Positions 1-10,284 of a stretch of 64,000 nucleotides of DNA are shown in pieces. The translations under genes and the position numbers were made by a program. Each line of letters starts with the position of its first letter. Within the stretch, counting starts at the first letter, position 1. The DNA is from Sphingomonadales bacterium. Its GTDB lineage: Bacteria > Pseudomonadota > Alphaproteobacteria > Sphingomonadales > Sphingomonadaceae. Location: assembly GCA_028868535.1 (NCBI GenBank), contig JAGWUH010000001.1, positions 1 through 64,000 of the forward strand. Reading direction: 5' to 3'. A model generated the notes under the pieces. That model was given only the letters and a program-made list of their open reading frames with translations, searched no databases and was not told where the DNA came from.

Positions 1-1160
1 TCCAAGAAGATCACCGTCGACGTCAAGGGCGAGATCCTCGAGCTCAAGAACACCATCAACACGATGGTCGACCAGCTCAACTCGTTCGCTTCCGAAGTGA
101 CCCGCGTCGCCCGCGAGGTCGGCACCGAAGGGCGCCTTGGCGGCCAGGCGCAGGTTTCCGGCGTCGGCGGCACCTGGAAGGACCTGACCGACAACGTCAA
201 CGCGATGGCGGCCAACCTGACCGGTCAGGTCCGCAACATCGCCGAGGTCACCACCGCGGTGGCGCTGGGCGACCTGTCCAAGAAGATCACCGTCGACGTC
301 AAGGGCGAGATCCTCGAGCTCAAGAACACCATCAACACGATGGTCGACCAGCTCAACTCGTTCGCTTCCGAAGTGACCCGCGTCGCCCGCGAGGTCGGCA
401 CCGAGGGCAAGCTCGGCGGGCAGGCGCACGTGCGGGGCGTGGCCGGCACCTGGAAGGACCTGACCGACAACGTCAACCTGATGGCGGACAACCTGACCGG
501 CCAGGTCCGCAACATCGCCGACGTGACCACCGCCGTGGCCCGCGGCGACCTGTCCAAGAAGATCACCGTCGACGTCAAGGGCGAGATCCTCGAGCTCAAG
601 AACACCATCAACACGATGGTCGACCAGCTCAACGGCTTCGCCTCGGAAGTGACGCGCGTGGCGCGCGAGGTCGGCACCGAGGGCAAGCTGGGGGGACAGG
701 CGCAAGTCCCCGGCGTCGGCGGCACCTGGAAGGACCTGACCGACAACGTCAACCTGATGGCCACCAACCTGACCAACCAGGTGCGCGGCATTGCCGATGT
801 CGTCACCGCGGTTGCGCAGGGCAACCTCAAGCGCAAGCTGACCTTCGATGCCAAGGGCGAGATCGCCGCGCTCGCCGAAACGATCAACGGGATGATCGAG
901 ACGCTGTCGACCTTCGGCGACCAGGTCACCAACATGGCCCGCGAAGTCGGCGTCGAAGGGCGCCTCGGCGGCCAGGCACGCGTGCCGGGTGCCGCGGGCC
1001 TGTGGCGCGACCTGACCGACAACGTCAACGCGATGGCGGCCAACCTGACCAACCAGGTGCGTTCGATCGCCGAAGTCGCCACCGCGGTGACCAAGGGCGA
1101 CCTGACCCGTTCGATCGCGGTGGAGGCCTCGGGCGAGATGGCCGCGCTCAAGGACAACAT
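1..1160 (+). repeat. Tandem 276-bp repeats encoding HAMP modules
   Basis: Direct repeats with an exact 276-bp (92-codon) period begin at 1, 277, 553, 829 and 1105; the array continues upstream of the window. The first roughly 128 bp of the copies at 1 and 277 are identical, and the first 81 bp of the copy at 553 match both. The last two copies are diverged in DNA and protein. Synonymous identity of the first three suggests recent amplification or gene conversion. Confidence 0.9.
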
Positions 1161-3603
1161 CAACGAGATGATCCTCAACCTCAAGGACCAGACGCTGAAG
1201 AACGCCGAGCAAGACTGGCTCAAGACCAACCTCGCCCGGTTCAGCCGCATGTTGCAGGGCGAGCGCGACCTGACCACGATCTCCAACCTCATCATGTCCG
1301 AGCTCGCCCCGCTGGTGAACGCGCAGTACGGCGTGTTCTACGTCACCAGCCGCGAGGACCAGGACAACCACCTCGAACTGGTCGCCAGCTACGGGGCGGA
1401 GAACCATGCCCAACTCAAGCATCGCTTCGGGCTGCGCGAAGGCCTGATCGGGCAGGCGGCGGCGGACAAGCGGCCGATCCGGCTCTCCAAGGTGCCCGGT
1501 GATTTCATCCGCATCGGCTCCGGGCTGGGAGAGGCACCCCCGGCACACGTCAACATCCTGCCGGCGCTGTTCGAGGACGAGGTCAAGGCGGTGATCGAGC
1601 TCGCCTCCTTCGAGGAATTCAACGAGACGCACCACAGCTTCCTGACCCAGCTGATGGAGACCGTCGGCATCGTGCTGAACACGATCGCGGCGACCATGCG
1701 CACCGAGGGGCTGCTCGAGCAGTCGCAGTTGCTGACCCAGGAACTCCAGGCGCGCCAGACCGAGCTGACCCGCAAGCAGGAGGAGCTGCACGCGACGAAC
1801 GAGGAGCTTCAGGAAAAGGCGCAATTGCTCGAGAACGAAAAGCGCCAGGTCGAAGGCAAGAACTTCGAGATCGACATGGCGCGCCGGGCGGTCGAGGAAA
1901 AGGCGGAGCAGCTGGCGCTGACGTCGAAGTACAAGTCCGAGTTCCTGGCCAACATGAGCCACGAACTGCGCACCCCGCTCAATTCGCTGCTGATCCTGTC
2001 CAAGCTGCTCGCCGACAACCAGCAAGGCAATCTCAACGAAAAGCAGACCGAGTTCGCGCGCACCATCCACAGCGCCGGCACCGACCTGCTGAACCTGATC
2101 AACGACATCCTCGACCTCTCGAAGATCGAGTCGGGCACCGTGTCGATCGAGATCGGCGACCTGCCGCTGGCCGACATGAAGCGGCACATGGAGCGCACGT
2201 TCCGCCAGCTGGCATCGGAGAAGGACCTCGCGTTCGAGGTCGAATTCGACGAGGCCCTGCCGCCATCGATCCAGACCGACGAAAAGCGTCTGCAGCAGGT
2301 CGTCCTCAACCTCCTGTCGAACGCCTTCAAGTTCACCGCGACCGGCGGCGTCACGCTGACCGTCCGGCCCGCGACGGCGGGGTGGACGCCGACGCATCCG
2401 GTCCTCGGCACCCTCGATTCGGCGATCGAGATTTCGGTGCGCGACACCGGCATCGGCATTCCCGAGGACAAGCAGAAGCTGATCTTCGAGGCGTTCCAGC
2501 AGGCCGACGGCACCACCAGCCGGAAGTATGGCGGCACCGGCCTCGGCCTGTCGATCAGCCGCGAAATCGCGCGCCTGCTGGGCGGCGAACTGCAAGTGCG
2601 CTCCAGGCCCGGCGAAGGATCGACCTTCACGCTCTACGTGCCGATGCACCCGGTGACGGCGCCCGCCCTGCTCGCCCCAGCGCCCGCCAGCGCCGAGGTG
2701 GTGCACGGCCTCGCGCCGCTCGACGATCGCGACGAGCTCAACGGCGAGCCTTTCGTCCTGATTGTCGAGGACGACCCGACATTCGCCACGGTGCTGCTCG
2801 AACTGGCGCACCAGTCGGGCCTCAAGGGCGTGATATCCTCCGCCGGCGCGGGCACTGTCGCGCTGGTCCGCAAGCTGCGGCCGAGCGCGGTGACGCTCGA
2901 CCTCGGGCTGGCCGACATTGACGGATTCGTGCTGCTGGACCTGTTGCGCCACGAGCCGGACACGTCGGACATTCCGGTCCACGTCATCTCCGGGGCCGAG
3001 CAGGCGGCGCATGCGCTGACGCTGGGCGCGGCAGGGGTGACCGCGAAGCCGGCAAGCCGCGAGGAGCTGTGCGTGCTGTTCGATGCGATCGCCAAGGCCG
3101 CGCAGAACCCGCAGCGGCGCAAGCCGCCCCGCCGCCCGAAGCCGCGCGCGAGCGAGCGCCAGGGCCTCGCGGGGAGCCGCATCCTGATCGTCGATGACGA
3201 CATCCGGAACATCTACTCGCTGACCAGCGTGCTGGAATCGCACGACGTCGAAGTCGTCCACGCCGAGCGGGGCGCCGAAGGCATTCGCCTGCTGGAGACG
3301 ATCCACGGCATCGACGCGGCGCTGATCGACATCATGATGCCGGAAATGGACGGCTACGAGACGATGCGTCAGATCCGCGCCACCCCGGGCATTGCCGGCA
3401 TCCCGCTGGTCGCGGTGACGGCGAAGGCGATGAAGGGCGACCGCCAGAAATGCCTCGATGCCGGCGCATCGGACTATATCGCCAAGCCGGTCGACATCGA
3501 CCTGCTGCTGGCGCTGCTGCGCGTCTGGATCGGGCGCAGCCGGAGCCCGCTGCGACTGGCGCTGCGACCTGCGCTTCCTGGCCAGAGCCTGGAAACCGCC
3601 TGA
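1..3603 (+). CDS. HAMP-repeat hybrid sensor histidine kinase with two receivers (5' truncated)
   Basis: The reading frame is open from base 1, so the gene starts before the window; 1200 codons are visible. It begins inside a series of HAMP-type repeats of 92 residues (frames re-register at 1, 277, 553, 829 and 1105), followed by a GAF domain (about 1250-1690), a coiled linker, a HisKA domain with HELRTPLN (phosphoacceptor His at 1960), an ATPase domain with [17 protein letters not shown] and GGTGLGLS, and two receivers (phospho-Asp codons at 2899 and 3328; the first is less canonical). The order resembles poly-HAMP group III (Nik1-like) hybrid kinases, which often sense osmotic or envelope stress; the signal here is unknown. 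No membrane segment is visible, so it is probably cytosolic, but the missing N-terminus could change that. Its TGA overlaps the next ATG. Confidence 0.93.
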   Translation, partial: SKKITVDVKGEILELKNTINTMVDQLNSFASEVTRVAREVGTEGRLGGQAQVSGVGGTWKDLTDNVNAMAANLTGQVRNIAEVTTAVALGDLSKKITVDVKGEILELKNTINTMVDQLNSFASEVTRVAREVGTEGKLGGQAHVRGVAGTWKDLTDNVNLMADNLTGQVRNIADVTTAVARGDLSKKITVDVKGEILELKNTINTMVDQLNGFASEVTRVAREVGTEGKLGGQAQVPGVGGTWKDLTDNVNLMATNLTNQVRGIADVVTAVAQGNLKRKLTFDAKGEIAALAETINGMIETLSTFGDQVTNMAREVGVEGRLGGQARVPGAAGLWRDLTDNVNAMAANLTNQVRSIAEVATAVTKGDLTRSIAVEASGEMAALKDNINEMILNLKDQTLKNAEQDWLKTNLARFSRMLQGERDLTTISNLIMSELAPLVNAQYGVFYVTSREDQDNHLELVASYGAENHAQLKHRFGLREGLIGQAAADKRPIRLSKVPGDFIRIGSGLGEAPPAHVNILPALFEDEVKAVIELASFEEFNETHHSFLTQLMETVGIVLNTIAATMRTEGLLEQSQLLTQELQARQTELTRKQEELHATNEELQEKAQLLENEKRQVEGKNFEIDMARRAVEEKAEQLALTSKYKSEFLANMSHELRTPLNSLLILSKLLADNQQGNLNEKQTEFARTIHSAGTDLLNLINDILDLSKIESGTVSIEIGDLPLADMKRHMERTFRQLASEKDLAFEVEFDEALPPSIQTDEKRLQQVVLNLLSNAFKFTATGGVTLTVRPATAGWTPTHPVLGTLDSAIEISVRDTGIGIPEDKQKLIFEAFQQADGTTSRKYGGTGLGLSISREIARLLGGELQVRSRPGEGSTFTLYVPMHPVTAPALLAPAPASAEVVHGLAPLDDRDELNGEPFVLIVEDDPTFATVLLELAHQSGLKGVISSAGAGTVALVRKLRPSAVTLDLGLADIDGFVLLDLLRHEPDTSDIPVHVISGAEQAAHALTLGAAGVTAKPASREELCVLFDAIAKAAQNPQRRKPPRRPKPRASERQGLAGSRILIVDDDIRNIYSLTSVLESHDVEVVHAERGAEGIRLLETIHGIDAALIDIMMPEMDGYETMRQIRATPGIAGIPLVAVTAKAMKGDRQKCLDAGASDYIAKPVDIDLLLALLRVWIGRSRSPLRLALRPALPGQSLETA

Positions 3604-5663
3604 TGCCATCGACCGAGCGCGAGCCGCAGCCGGCGTGCGGCGGACCCGAGTCGCAACGCGCGCGCATTTTGATCGTCGACGACGACGAGCGGAACCTGCT
3701 GGCGATCGGCCACGTCCTGAAGGACATCGCCGACGTCGTGACCGCTTCGTCGGGGCGCGATGCCCTGCGCCAGTTGATGCACGGCGAGTTCGCGGTGATC
3801 CTGCTCGACGTGTTCATGCCGGGCATGGACGGCTACGAAGTGGCGGAACTGGTCCGGCAGCGCCGGCAGACAGCGGGCATCCCGATCATCTTCCTGTCCG
3901 CGGTCAACAAGGAGGTGGAGCACCTCCTGCGCGGCTATTCGATGGGTGCGGTCGACTACGTGTTCAAGCCGGTCGATCCGCTGGTCCTCACTTCCAAGGT
4001 CTCGGTCTTCGTCGACCTGTTCGAGGCACGCCGGCAGATCGAGGCCAAGAACCGCGCCGAGCAGGACCTGCGCGAGGCCGGCTTCCGGGCGGAACTGGAG
4101 CGTCTCCAGATCGAAAGCGAGCTCCATGCGACGCGGGCCCGGCAGGCCGCCATGCTCGACGCGTTGCCGCTGGCCTTGTTCGAGGCCGTGGCGGGCAAGG
4201 ACGGTGCGCTGTCGCGGTGCTTCGTCGCGGGCGACCTGTCCAAGCTGGTCGGTGACGAGGCGGCCGAATTCGAGAGCGGCGCACAGTGTTGGGAAGCGCG
4301 CATCCATCCGGACGATCGTGCCACAAGTGCCGGCGGGACCGCTTCGGCCCCCATTTCGATGGAATACCGCTGGATTTGCAGCGACGGCAGCCATCGTCAT
4401 TTTCTGGAACGGATGGTTTCGCTGGACAGCGGAGCCGATGGCCCGATCCGCTGGGCCGGCACGCTGTTCGACGTCACCGAGCGCAAGAACCTCGAATCGC
4501 AACTGGTCCAGGCCGGAAAGATGGACGCGCTGGGCCGGCTCACCGGCGGCGTCGCGCACGATTTCAACAACGTGCTAGCGGCGGTGCTGGCGGGCACCCA
4601 GATACTCGCGCGAAAAGCCAGGCTCGACGAACCTTACCAGCGCGTCGTCGAGCAGATCGGCGAAGCGGCGCAGAAAGGTGCCGATCTCGTCCGGCGGATG
4701 ATGGCATTCGCCCGCAAGCAGGACCTCAAGCCCGTCCACATCCCGGTGGCTTCGCTTTGCGAGTCGGTATCGGGCCTCGTCGAACACGCGCTCGGCGGCA
4801 TCGTCACGCTGCATTGGACCTGCGACATCAAAGGTCTTGCCATACACGCCGATCGCTCGCTGCTCGAACTGGCGCTGGTCAACCTGATCATCAATGCGCG
4901 CGATGCCATGCCGGCCGGCGGGAGCGTGCATCTTACGGTTCTGGAAGTCCCCCCGACGGAACGGTCGCGGCTGCAACTCGACTGCGGCGACTATGTGCAG
5001 ATCGAGGTTCGCGACGAAGGTACGGGGATGGACGCCCACCTGCTCGAGCGCATAGTCGAGCCGTTCTTCACGACCAAGGCGATCGGGAAGGGAACCGGCC
5101 TGGGCCTGTCGATGGTCGCCGGGTTCGTGCAGCAGTCCGGTGGCCGCCTCGAAATAGACAGCAAGCCCGGCCAAGGCACGACCGTTCGCCTGACCATGTG
5201 CGCCAGCGAGCGAAGCGAGGAGGCTGAAGCGCAAGTCGCGGCACCCGGTTACGCGCCGCCACTCGTGGTGCGAAGCGTCCTGCTGGTCGATGACGATCCG
5301 CTGGTACGCAACCTGCTGGCCGAACAACTGCGCCATCTCGGCGTGTCCGTGACCGAGGCCGACAGCGGCAGCAGCGCCCTGGCACGCCTTCAGGCACCCG
5401 ACTTCGCCGTCGATCTGCTGTTGAGCGACTTCGCCATGCCCGGGCTCAACGGGCTTCAGACCGCCGCAAGGGCGCGGGCCTTGCGGCCGGACCTCGCCTG
5501 CGTGCTGATGACCGGGCACATCCACGAGATGGAAGCAGACGTCGAACCGGACATCCGCGTGTTGCGCAAGCCAGTGCCGATCCAGGAACTCGAACAGCTC
5601 ATCCAGGCGCCTAGACACGACGGCAGCCCCGGGCAGTCGCCGGTCGCGGCCCTGTCAGGCTGA
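3603..5663 (+). CDS. Hybrid sensor histidine kinase (REC-PAS-HisKA-HATPase-REC)
   Basis: A 686-residue protein. An N-terminal receiver (ILIVDDDERN, phospho-Asp at residue 69 in ILLDVFMPGMDG) is followed by a short coiled coil, a PAS-like segment (about 185-290), a HisKA domain with GVAHDFNN (His 319), an ATPase domain (NLIINARDAMPAGG, DEGTGM, KGTGLGLS) and a C-terminal receiver (Asp 609 in LLLSDFAMPG). The start is taken as the ATG that overlaps the preceding TGA (TGATG), which implies translational coupling with the upstream hybrid kinase; a longer in-frame extension would overlap that gene by 150 bp. The leading receiver suggests that it takes phosphate from a partner kinase, possibly the neighbour, but this is inference. 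Confidence 0.92.
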   Translation: MPSTEREPQPACGGPESQRARILIVDDDERNLLAIGHVLKDIADVVTASSGRDALRQLMHGEFAVILLDVFMPGMDGYEVAELVRQRRQTAGIPIIFLSAVNKEVEHLLRGYSMGAVDYVFKPVDPLVLTSKVSVFVDLFEARRQIEAKNRAEQDLREAGFRAELERLQIESELHATRARQAAMLDALPLALFEAVAGKDGALSRCFVAGDLSKLVGDEAAEFESGAQCWEARIHPDDRATSAGGTASAPISMEYRWICSDGSHRHFLERMVSLDSGADGPIRWAGTLFDVTERKNLESQLVQAGKMDALGRLTGGVAHDFNNVLAAVLAGTQILARKARLDEPYQRVVEQIGEAAQKGADLVRRMMAFARKQDLKPVHIPVASLCESVSGLVEHALGGIVTLHWTCDIKGLAIHADRSLLELALVNLIINARDAMPAGGSVHLTVLEVPPTERSRLQLDCGDYVQIEVRDEGTGMDAHLLERIVEPFFTTKAIGKGTGLGLSMVAGFVQQSGGRLEIDSKPGQGTTVRLTMCASERSEEAEAQVAAPGYAPPLVVRSVLLVDDDPLVRNLLAEQLRHLGVSVTEADSGSSALARLQAPDFAVDLLLSDFAMPGLNGLQTAARARALRPDLACVLMTGHIHEMEADVEPDIRVLRKPVPIQELEQLIQAPRHDGSPGQSPVAALSG

Positions 5664-5713
5664 TGCGGCTCTCCACCACGGTCCGAAGGGCACGCCCGCG
5701 CGCTACAATCACG

Positions 5714-7699
5714 TCAGGTACGCAGGAGCTCGTCCAGCTTGTGCACGAGGTCCATTTCGCGGAACGGCTTGAGCAAGCGAGGGATGTCGGGGCTGATGCC
5801 TTCCAGGTCGGCGTAGCCGGAAATGATCAGCACCGGCATGTGCGGCAACTGCTCGTGCAGCAGGTCCGCCAGATCGGTGCCGGCGAGTCCCGGCATCAGG
5901 TGGTCTGTGATCAGGATGTCAGGCCGGAATCCCTGGGCGACGATTTCGAGCGCGGCCTCGCCGGACCCGGCTTCGACCACCTTGAAGCCGCGGTCCGTCA
6001 GCATGTCGGCGGTGCTCATCCGGATGAGGGGTTCGTCATCCACCAGCAACACCGCGGCCGGGGCTGCCGCGTCCAGGCTGGCTGGCGCCTCCTCCGGCGC
6101 CGCGGGCATCGCTGCCTCGTCCGACAATGGCAACCAGAGGTCGACGCGCGTGCCCTGGCCCGGGGCGCTGTCCATGCGCATGGCGCCGCCCAGCTGCGCT
6201 GCAAGGCCGTGCACCATCGACAATCCGAGGCCGGTCCCCTGGCCGATTCCCTTCGTCGAGAAGAACGGCTCGATCGCGCGCAGCAGGGTCGCTTCGTCCA
6301 TGCCGATGCCGGTGTCGGCAACACGCAGATGGATGTACCGGCCGGACGCGAGATCGTCCCGGTCCGCCACCGTCACCTCGCGGGCGCCGATCGTCAGCGT
6401 GCCGCCGGACGGCATCGCATCGCGCGCGTTCACCGCCAGGTTGAGGATCGCCATCTCCAGCTGGTGCGGATCGGCGTGCACCGGCGGAAGATCGCCGGGG
6501 ACGTCCAGCCGCACCGTCACCTGCGGCCCGGACGTGCGCGAGACCAGTTCGGCCATCCCCTCGAGCAACGCCGCCAGCTCCACCCGCCTCGCCTGCAAGG
6601 GCTGGCGCCGGGCAAATGCCAGCAACCGCTGCACCAGCGTTTTCGCGCGATCCGCCGAAAGCATGGCACCTTCGATCAACCGCCTCTCGCGCTCCCCGTC
6701 GATCCGGCGATGCAGCAGGTCGAGGCTGCCGATGATCGGCGTCAGCAGGTTGTTGAAATCATGGGCGACACCCCCGGTGAGGGTGCCCATGGCCTCCATC
6801 TTCTGCGACTGGCGCAAGGCTTCCTGGGCGTGTTCCAGTTCCGCCGTGCGAGCCCTGACGCGCTCTTCCAGCGTCTCGTTCAACTGCTGGATCGCCTGAT
6901 CCGCCTGGTGTTCGATGGTACGGTCGCGGAAGATCTTGAGGAACCCCCTGCCCCCGCGGTCCTGGTGCATCAGCAATCCCGAACCCCAGAAGCGGCTGCC
7001 GTCCTTGCGCACGTGCCAGCGCTCGTTGACCGCGCGCCCGTTCGCCCTCGCCCGCTCCATCTCCCGCGCCGGGACACCCGCCGCGCGGTCCTCGGCCGTG
7101 AATATCAGTTCGCCGCTGATGCCGACCGCTTCCGCTTCGGCAAAGCGCGTGATCCGCTCCGCCCCGCGATTCCAGCTGACGATGGTGCCGTGTTCGTCGA
7201 GCGAGACGATCGCGAAGTCCTCCGCGCCCTCGACGATCTGGCGATAGCGGGCCTCGCTTTCGTGCAGGGCCTCCAGCCGCGCCCGCGCCTCGTACTGGCG
7301 CTGGCGGCCGCGGATCGCCGATTTCGCCAGGCTGACGAGCGTGGTGGGATGAAAGGGCCGCTCCAGGAATGCAACGTTGCCGAGCACTTCCAGGTGCCGT
7401 GCCGCAGCGGGATTGCGTTCCAGCCCACCGCCGCGACGGATAAGCAGCACGAACGGGAAGTCCGACCATTCCGGCTGGCCTTCGATCCAGCCGCGCAGGG
7501 GGCGCAGATCGCGCTGGGCGAGCCCTTCCTCGGTCACGACGGCGATGCCGGCACCTTCGCGAAGCTCCGCCACCAGGTCGGCGATGTCCGCGCAGACGTG
7601 ACAGGCAATGCCGGTTTCCCCCAGCATCGCCGCGGCCACGGCCGCGTCACGGCCGATCGGCGCCAGGATCAGCGCCCGCTCGGACCGCTGCCGCCTCAA
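5714..7699 (-). CDS. PAS hybrid histidine kinase, partner of KaiC-like ATPase
   Basis: A 661-residue protein. Residues 1-125 look like a receiver without a phosphorylatable Asp (AVVTEEGL at the usual site), then PAS (about 150-265), HisKA with GVAHDFNN (His 313), ATPase motifs (NLAVNARDAMP, DTGIGMD, GQGTGLGLS) and a true receiver (Asp 599 in ILITDHLMPG). The start is a TTG whose last bases overlap the TGA of the KaiC-like gene (TTGA), so translation is probably coupled. KaiC-like ATPase plus hybrid kinase pairs are known in non-cyanobacteria and are tied to stress or light/redox signalling rather than a true clock. It converges on the preceding kinase gene with only 50 bp between stops. Confidence 0.9.
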   Translation of the reverse strand: MRRQRSERALILAPIGRDAAVAAAMLGETGIACHVCADIADLVAELREGAGIAVVTEEGLAQRDLRPLRGWIEGQPEWSDFPFVLLIRRGGGLERNPAAARHLEVLGNVAFLERPFHPTTLVSLAKSAIRGRQRQYEARARLEALHESEARYRQIVEGAEDFAIVSLDEHGTIVSWNRGAERITRFAEAEAVGISGELIFTAEDRAAGVPAREMERARANGRAVNERWHVRKDGSRFWGSGLLMHQDRGGRGFLKIFRDRTIEHQADQAIQQLNETLEERVRARTAELEHAQEALRQSQKMEAMGTLTGGVAHDFNNLLTPIIGSLDLLHRRIDGERERRLIEGAMLSADRAKTLVQRLLAFARRQPLQARRVELAALLEGMAELVSRTSGPQVTVRLDVPGDLPPVHADPHQLEMAILNLAVNARDAMPSGGTLTIGAREVTVADRDDLASGRYIHLRVADTGIGMDEATLLRAIEPFFSTKGIGQGTGLGLSMVHGLAAQLGGAMRMDSAPGQGTRVDLWLPLSDEAAMPAAPEEAPASLDAAAPAAVLLVDDEPLIRMSTADMLTDRGFKVVEAGSGEAALEIVAQGFRPDILITDHLMPGLAGTDLADLLHEQLPHMPVLIISGYADLEGISPDIPRLLKPFREMDLVHKLDELLRT

Positions 7700-9180
7700 G
7701 CGTCGTCATGCAGCAGGGCGTTGCCGCTGCCCAGCAACACCGGGACGCCTCGCAACACCCCCTGGAATTCGATCAGGGGTTCGCCCAGCGCTATGCCGTC
7801 GGCAGCGATGCGATACTCGCGAATGGTGTCCTCGTGGCCGCCGGTGCGCTTCTTGACCACGGAAATGGCACGTCGCACCCTGCCCAGCGCCTCGAAGTAG
7901 CGCAGGAGGATCACCGTGTCGGCAAGATAGGTGACGTCGACCGGTGTCTTCATGTCCCCGACGAGCCCGTGCTGGGCAACGGTCAGGAATGTCGTGGCGC
8001 CGTGCCGGTTCAGGTACTGCAGCAATTCGTGCATGTGCAGGACCAGGGCGTTCTCTTCGGGCATCGCCGCCTGGAAGCCGTTGAGGCTGTCGATCACCAC
8101 CGTGCGTGCGCCATGATCCTCGACGCAGCGCCGCACCCGGTCGGAAAACTCGCCCGGCGTCAATTCGGCGGCATCGACCTGCTCCAGCACCAGCCGGTTG
8201 CTGTCGATCAGCGGCTGGAGGTCGATGCCGACCCCTTTGGCCCGCTGCACGAGAAGGCCCAGTTCCTCGTCGAACACGAACATCGCCGCATTCTCGCCGC
8301 GCGCCGCGGCACTCACCACGAACGTCAGGGCCAGAAGCGACTTGCCGGTGCCGGCGGGGCCGAGCACGAGGACGCTCGAACCTCGCTCGATCCCGCCGCC
8401 GAGCAGCGCGTTGAGCGCCGGCAGCCTGCTGGCGAGCATTCTGCGATCGATCTCGCCGCGATGTTCCGCCGACACCAGCCGGGGATAGACCCGCACTCCG
8501 CCTGTTTCGATGGTGAAGTCGTGATAGCCGCCGCGAAAGCGCCGGCCGCGATACTTGACCACCCGCAGCCGGCGGCGCTCCGCGCCATAGTCCCGCGACA
8601 GCTCCTCCAGTGCCACCACGCCGTGGGCCACGCTGTGCACGGTCTTGTCGTTCAGTTCGGTGGTCAGGTCGTCGAGCATCAGCACCGTCGCGTTCTGCTT
8701 CGCGAAGTAGTGCTTCAGCGCCAGGATCTGGCGGCGATAGCGCAGCGAGCTTTGCGCCAGCAGGCGGATCTCGGAAAGACTGTCGAGCACCACGCGATCG
8801 GGCTTTGCCCGCGCGAAGGCGTCGAAGATGCGCTTGGTGGTCTCGCCCAGCTCGAGGTCCGACGAATAGAGCAGGCTCTGCTGCTGCTGGTCGTCGAGGA
8901 GGCTTTCGGGAGGGACCAGCTCGAAGATCTCGATCCCGTCCAGCGACCAGCCATGCGACTGTGCGCTCTCCCGCAGTTCTTCCTCGGTCTCGGAAAGCGT
9001 GATGTAGAGCGCACGCTCTCCGTGCGCGGCACCGGCCAGCAGAAATTGCGTCGCGATCGTCGTCTTGCCGGTACCGGGACTGCCTTCGAGGAGAAAGACG
9101 CGACCACGCGAGAGGCCGCCGGCGAGCACGTCGTCAAATCCTGAAATCCCGGTTGCCGCGGGAGCCGGCATGTCCTGCAT
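7696..9180 (-). CDS. KaiC-like double-domain ATPase
   Basis: A 494-residue protein with two RecA/KaiC domains. Walker A motifs are GSPGTGKT (33-40) and GPAGTGKS (274-281); paired glutamates follow each (ETEEE about 65, DEE about 305), as in KaiC CI and CII. Cyanobacterial KaiC is a clock ATPase/autokinase; here there is no kaiA or kaiB nearby and the CII phosphosites are not obviously kept, so a clock role is not supported. The ATG at 9180 was chosen because AAAGGAAA lies just upstream; an in-frame extension to 9240 lacks such a site. The gene is translationally coupled to the hybrid kinase downstream and is preceded by a candidate EcfG-type promoter. Confidence 0.92.
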   Translation of the reverse strand: MQDMPAPAATGISGFDDVLAGGLSRGRVFLLEGSPGTGKTTIATQFLLAGAAHGERALYITLSETEEELRESAQSHGWSLDGIEIFELVPPESLLDDQQQQSLLYSSDLELGETTKRIFDAFARAKPDRVVLDSLSEIRLLAQSSLRYRRQILALKHYFAKQNATVLMLDDLTTELNDKTVHSVAHGVVALEELSRDYGAERRRLRVVKYRGRRFRGGYHDFTIETGGVRVYPRLVSAEHRGEIDRRMLASRLPALNALLGGGIERGSSVLVLGPAGTGKSLLALTFVVSAAARGENAAMFVFDEELGLLVQRAKGVGIDLQPLIDSNRLVLEQVDAAELTPGEFSDRVRRCVEDHGARTVVIDSLNGFQAAMPEENALVLHMHELLQYLNRHGATTFLTVAQHGLVGDMKTPVDVTYLADTVILLRYFEALGRVRRAISVVKKRTGGHEDTIREYRIAADGIALGEPLIEFQGVLRGVPVLLGSGNALLHDDA

Positions 9181-9245
9181 CGGGCGTTGTTTCCTTTCGA
9201 TCGACCAGCAAGGCGCCCGCGGTCGATATAGTCTGCGCAACCGTT

Positions 9246-9270
9246 AACGCGGCGAAGCTGCAGACGTTCC
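9246..9270 (-). promoter_or_regulatory. Candidate EcfG-type (general stress) promoter of kaiC-like operon
   Basis: On the minus strand GGAAC (9270-9266) is followed after exactly 16 bases by CGTT (9249-9246), matching the alphaproteobacterial EcfG sigma-factor consensus GGAAC-N16/17-CGTT. The predicted start of transcription is about 55 bases before the kaiC-like ATG, in the gap after the methyltransferase-fold gene. Confidence 0.55.
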
Positions 9271-9308
9271 GTGCGCCATATCGGTGGCGGGCGTTTGCGC
9301 CGGCTGCC

Positions 9309-9980
9309 TCACGCGTTTCGGGCGAACCAGATGTGGTGGTGCGCTTCTTCGTCATCCGGGCGGGCAGCGACGGCCAGTTCCTCCACCGTGAATCCTGCGC
9401 GCTGCAGTTCGCCCGTGAACGTGGGGTCTTCTTCTGCGGACCAGATCGCCAGGATTCCCCGGGGGCGCAGCGCCGCCATTGCGGCGAGGAGGCCTTCCGG
9501 CGTGTAAAGGGTGTCATTCCTGGAGCGGGTCAGGCCTTCCGGCCCGTTGTCGACGTCAAGCAATATCGCGTCATAGCCGCGATCGGCGGAATGGATGAGC
9601 ATCCCGACATCGTCGACCACCAGTGTCACACGAGGGTCATCGAGGCACCCGCCGGTCAACGTCCGCATGGGCCCGCGCGCCCACGCAATGATCTCGGGCA
9701 TGATCTCGGCAATCGTGATGCTGGCCTGCTGGCCGACCGCATTCAAAGCCGCCCGCAAGGTAAATCCCATGCCATAGCCGCCGATTAGCAGATGCGGCGC
9801 TTCGCGCCGATCCAGCCGCGCGCAGGTCAGCGTCGCCAATGCCTCTTCAGAGGCGTAGATATCGGTGCTCATCAGTTCGTTGCTGCCCAGTGCGATGAGG
9901 AAGTCATCGCCGCTCTGCAGCAATTGCAATTCAACGCCGTCGGGCACGCGCGCCCGACCGATCAGCACATGCCCAGCCAT
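9309..9980 (-). CDS. Spermidine-synthase-fold (SAM-dependent) protein
   Basis: A 223-residue protein of the polyamine aminopropyltransferase/methyltransferase fold. The glycine-rich cofactor motif LIGGYGMGFTLRA (about 67-79), the acidic ITIAEIMPE after strand 2 and DAILLDVDNGP after strand 4 are visible. It is shorter than a true spermidine synthase (about 280 residues) and lacks the usual N-terminal beta-strand domain, so the substrate is not known. It lies 79 bp downstream of the last of three small coupled genes and could be co-transcribed with them. Confidence 0.8.
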   Translation of the reverse strand: MAGHVLIGRARVPDGVELQLLQSGDDFLIALGSNELMSTDIYASEEALATLTCARLDRREAPHLLIGGYGMGFTLRAALNAVGQQASITIAEIMPEIIAWARGPMRTLTGGCLDDPRVTLVVDDVGMLIHSADRGYDAILLDVDNGPEGLTRSRNDTLYTPEGLLAAMAALRPRGILAIWSAEEDPTFTGELQRAGFTVEELAVAARPDDEEAHHHIWFARNA

Positions 9981-10059
9981 GATCGGATCCCGCTTACTGC
10001 TTGCTTTTCTGCCACCAGCACCTGCGTGGCGAAGACCGTCTCCATCGTCGCCGCCGCGA

Positions 10060-10284
10060 CTATTCCGAAGCGCGAACTCGGTGATAGGGAAAGCGCTGGA
10101 CGCGCCCTTGAATCAGGTGATCGTGCAGCCTGCGCCTGGCCTCGTCGGCCCCTTCGATGGTTCTGCAAACGAGATGCGTGCCCCCGGTCAGCAGCGGCTC
10201 CAGGGCACTTATCGCGATTCCCTGCTCGTCGCAGCGCTCGCGCACGTCCCGCTGGGGCAGGCGCAGGTTCATGGCCCGGCTCAT
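10060..10284 (-). CDS. Small conserved-looking hypothetical protein (74 aa)
   Basis: Not recognised. The 74-residue product is rich in Arg (C-terminal half DEARRRLHDHLIQGRVQRF) with no signal peptide or membrane segment. Its ATG overlaps the stop of the preceding small gene by four bases (ATGA), which supports both the start and real translation. If the upstream gene is an antitoxin-like protein, this could be a partner, but it has no similarity that I recognise to RES-domain toxins. Confidence 0.6.
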   Translation of the reverse strand: MSRAMNLRLPQRDVRERCDEQGIAISALEPLLTGGTHLVCRTIEGADEARRRLHDHLIQGRVQRFPYHRVRASE

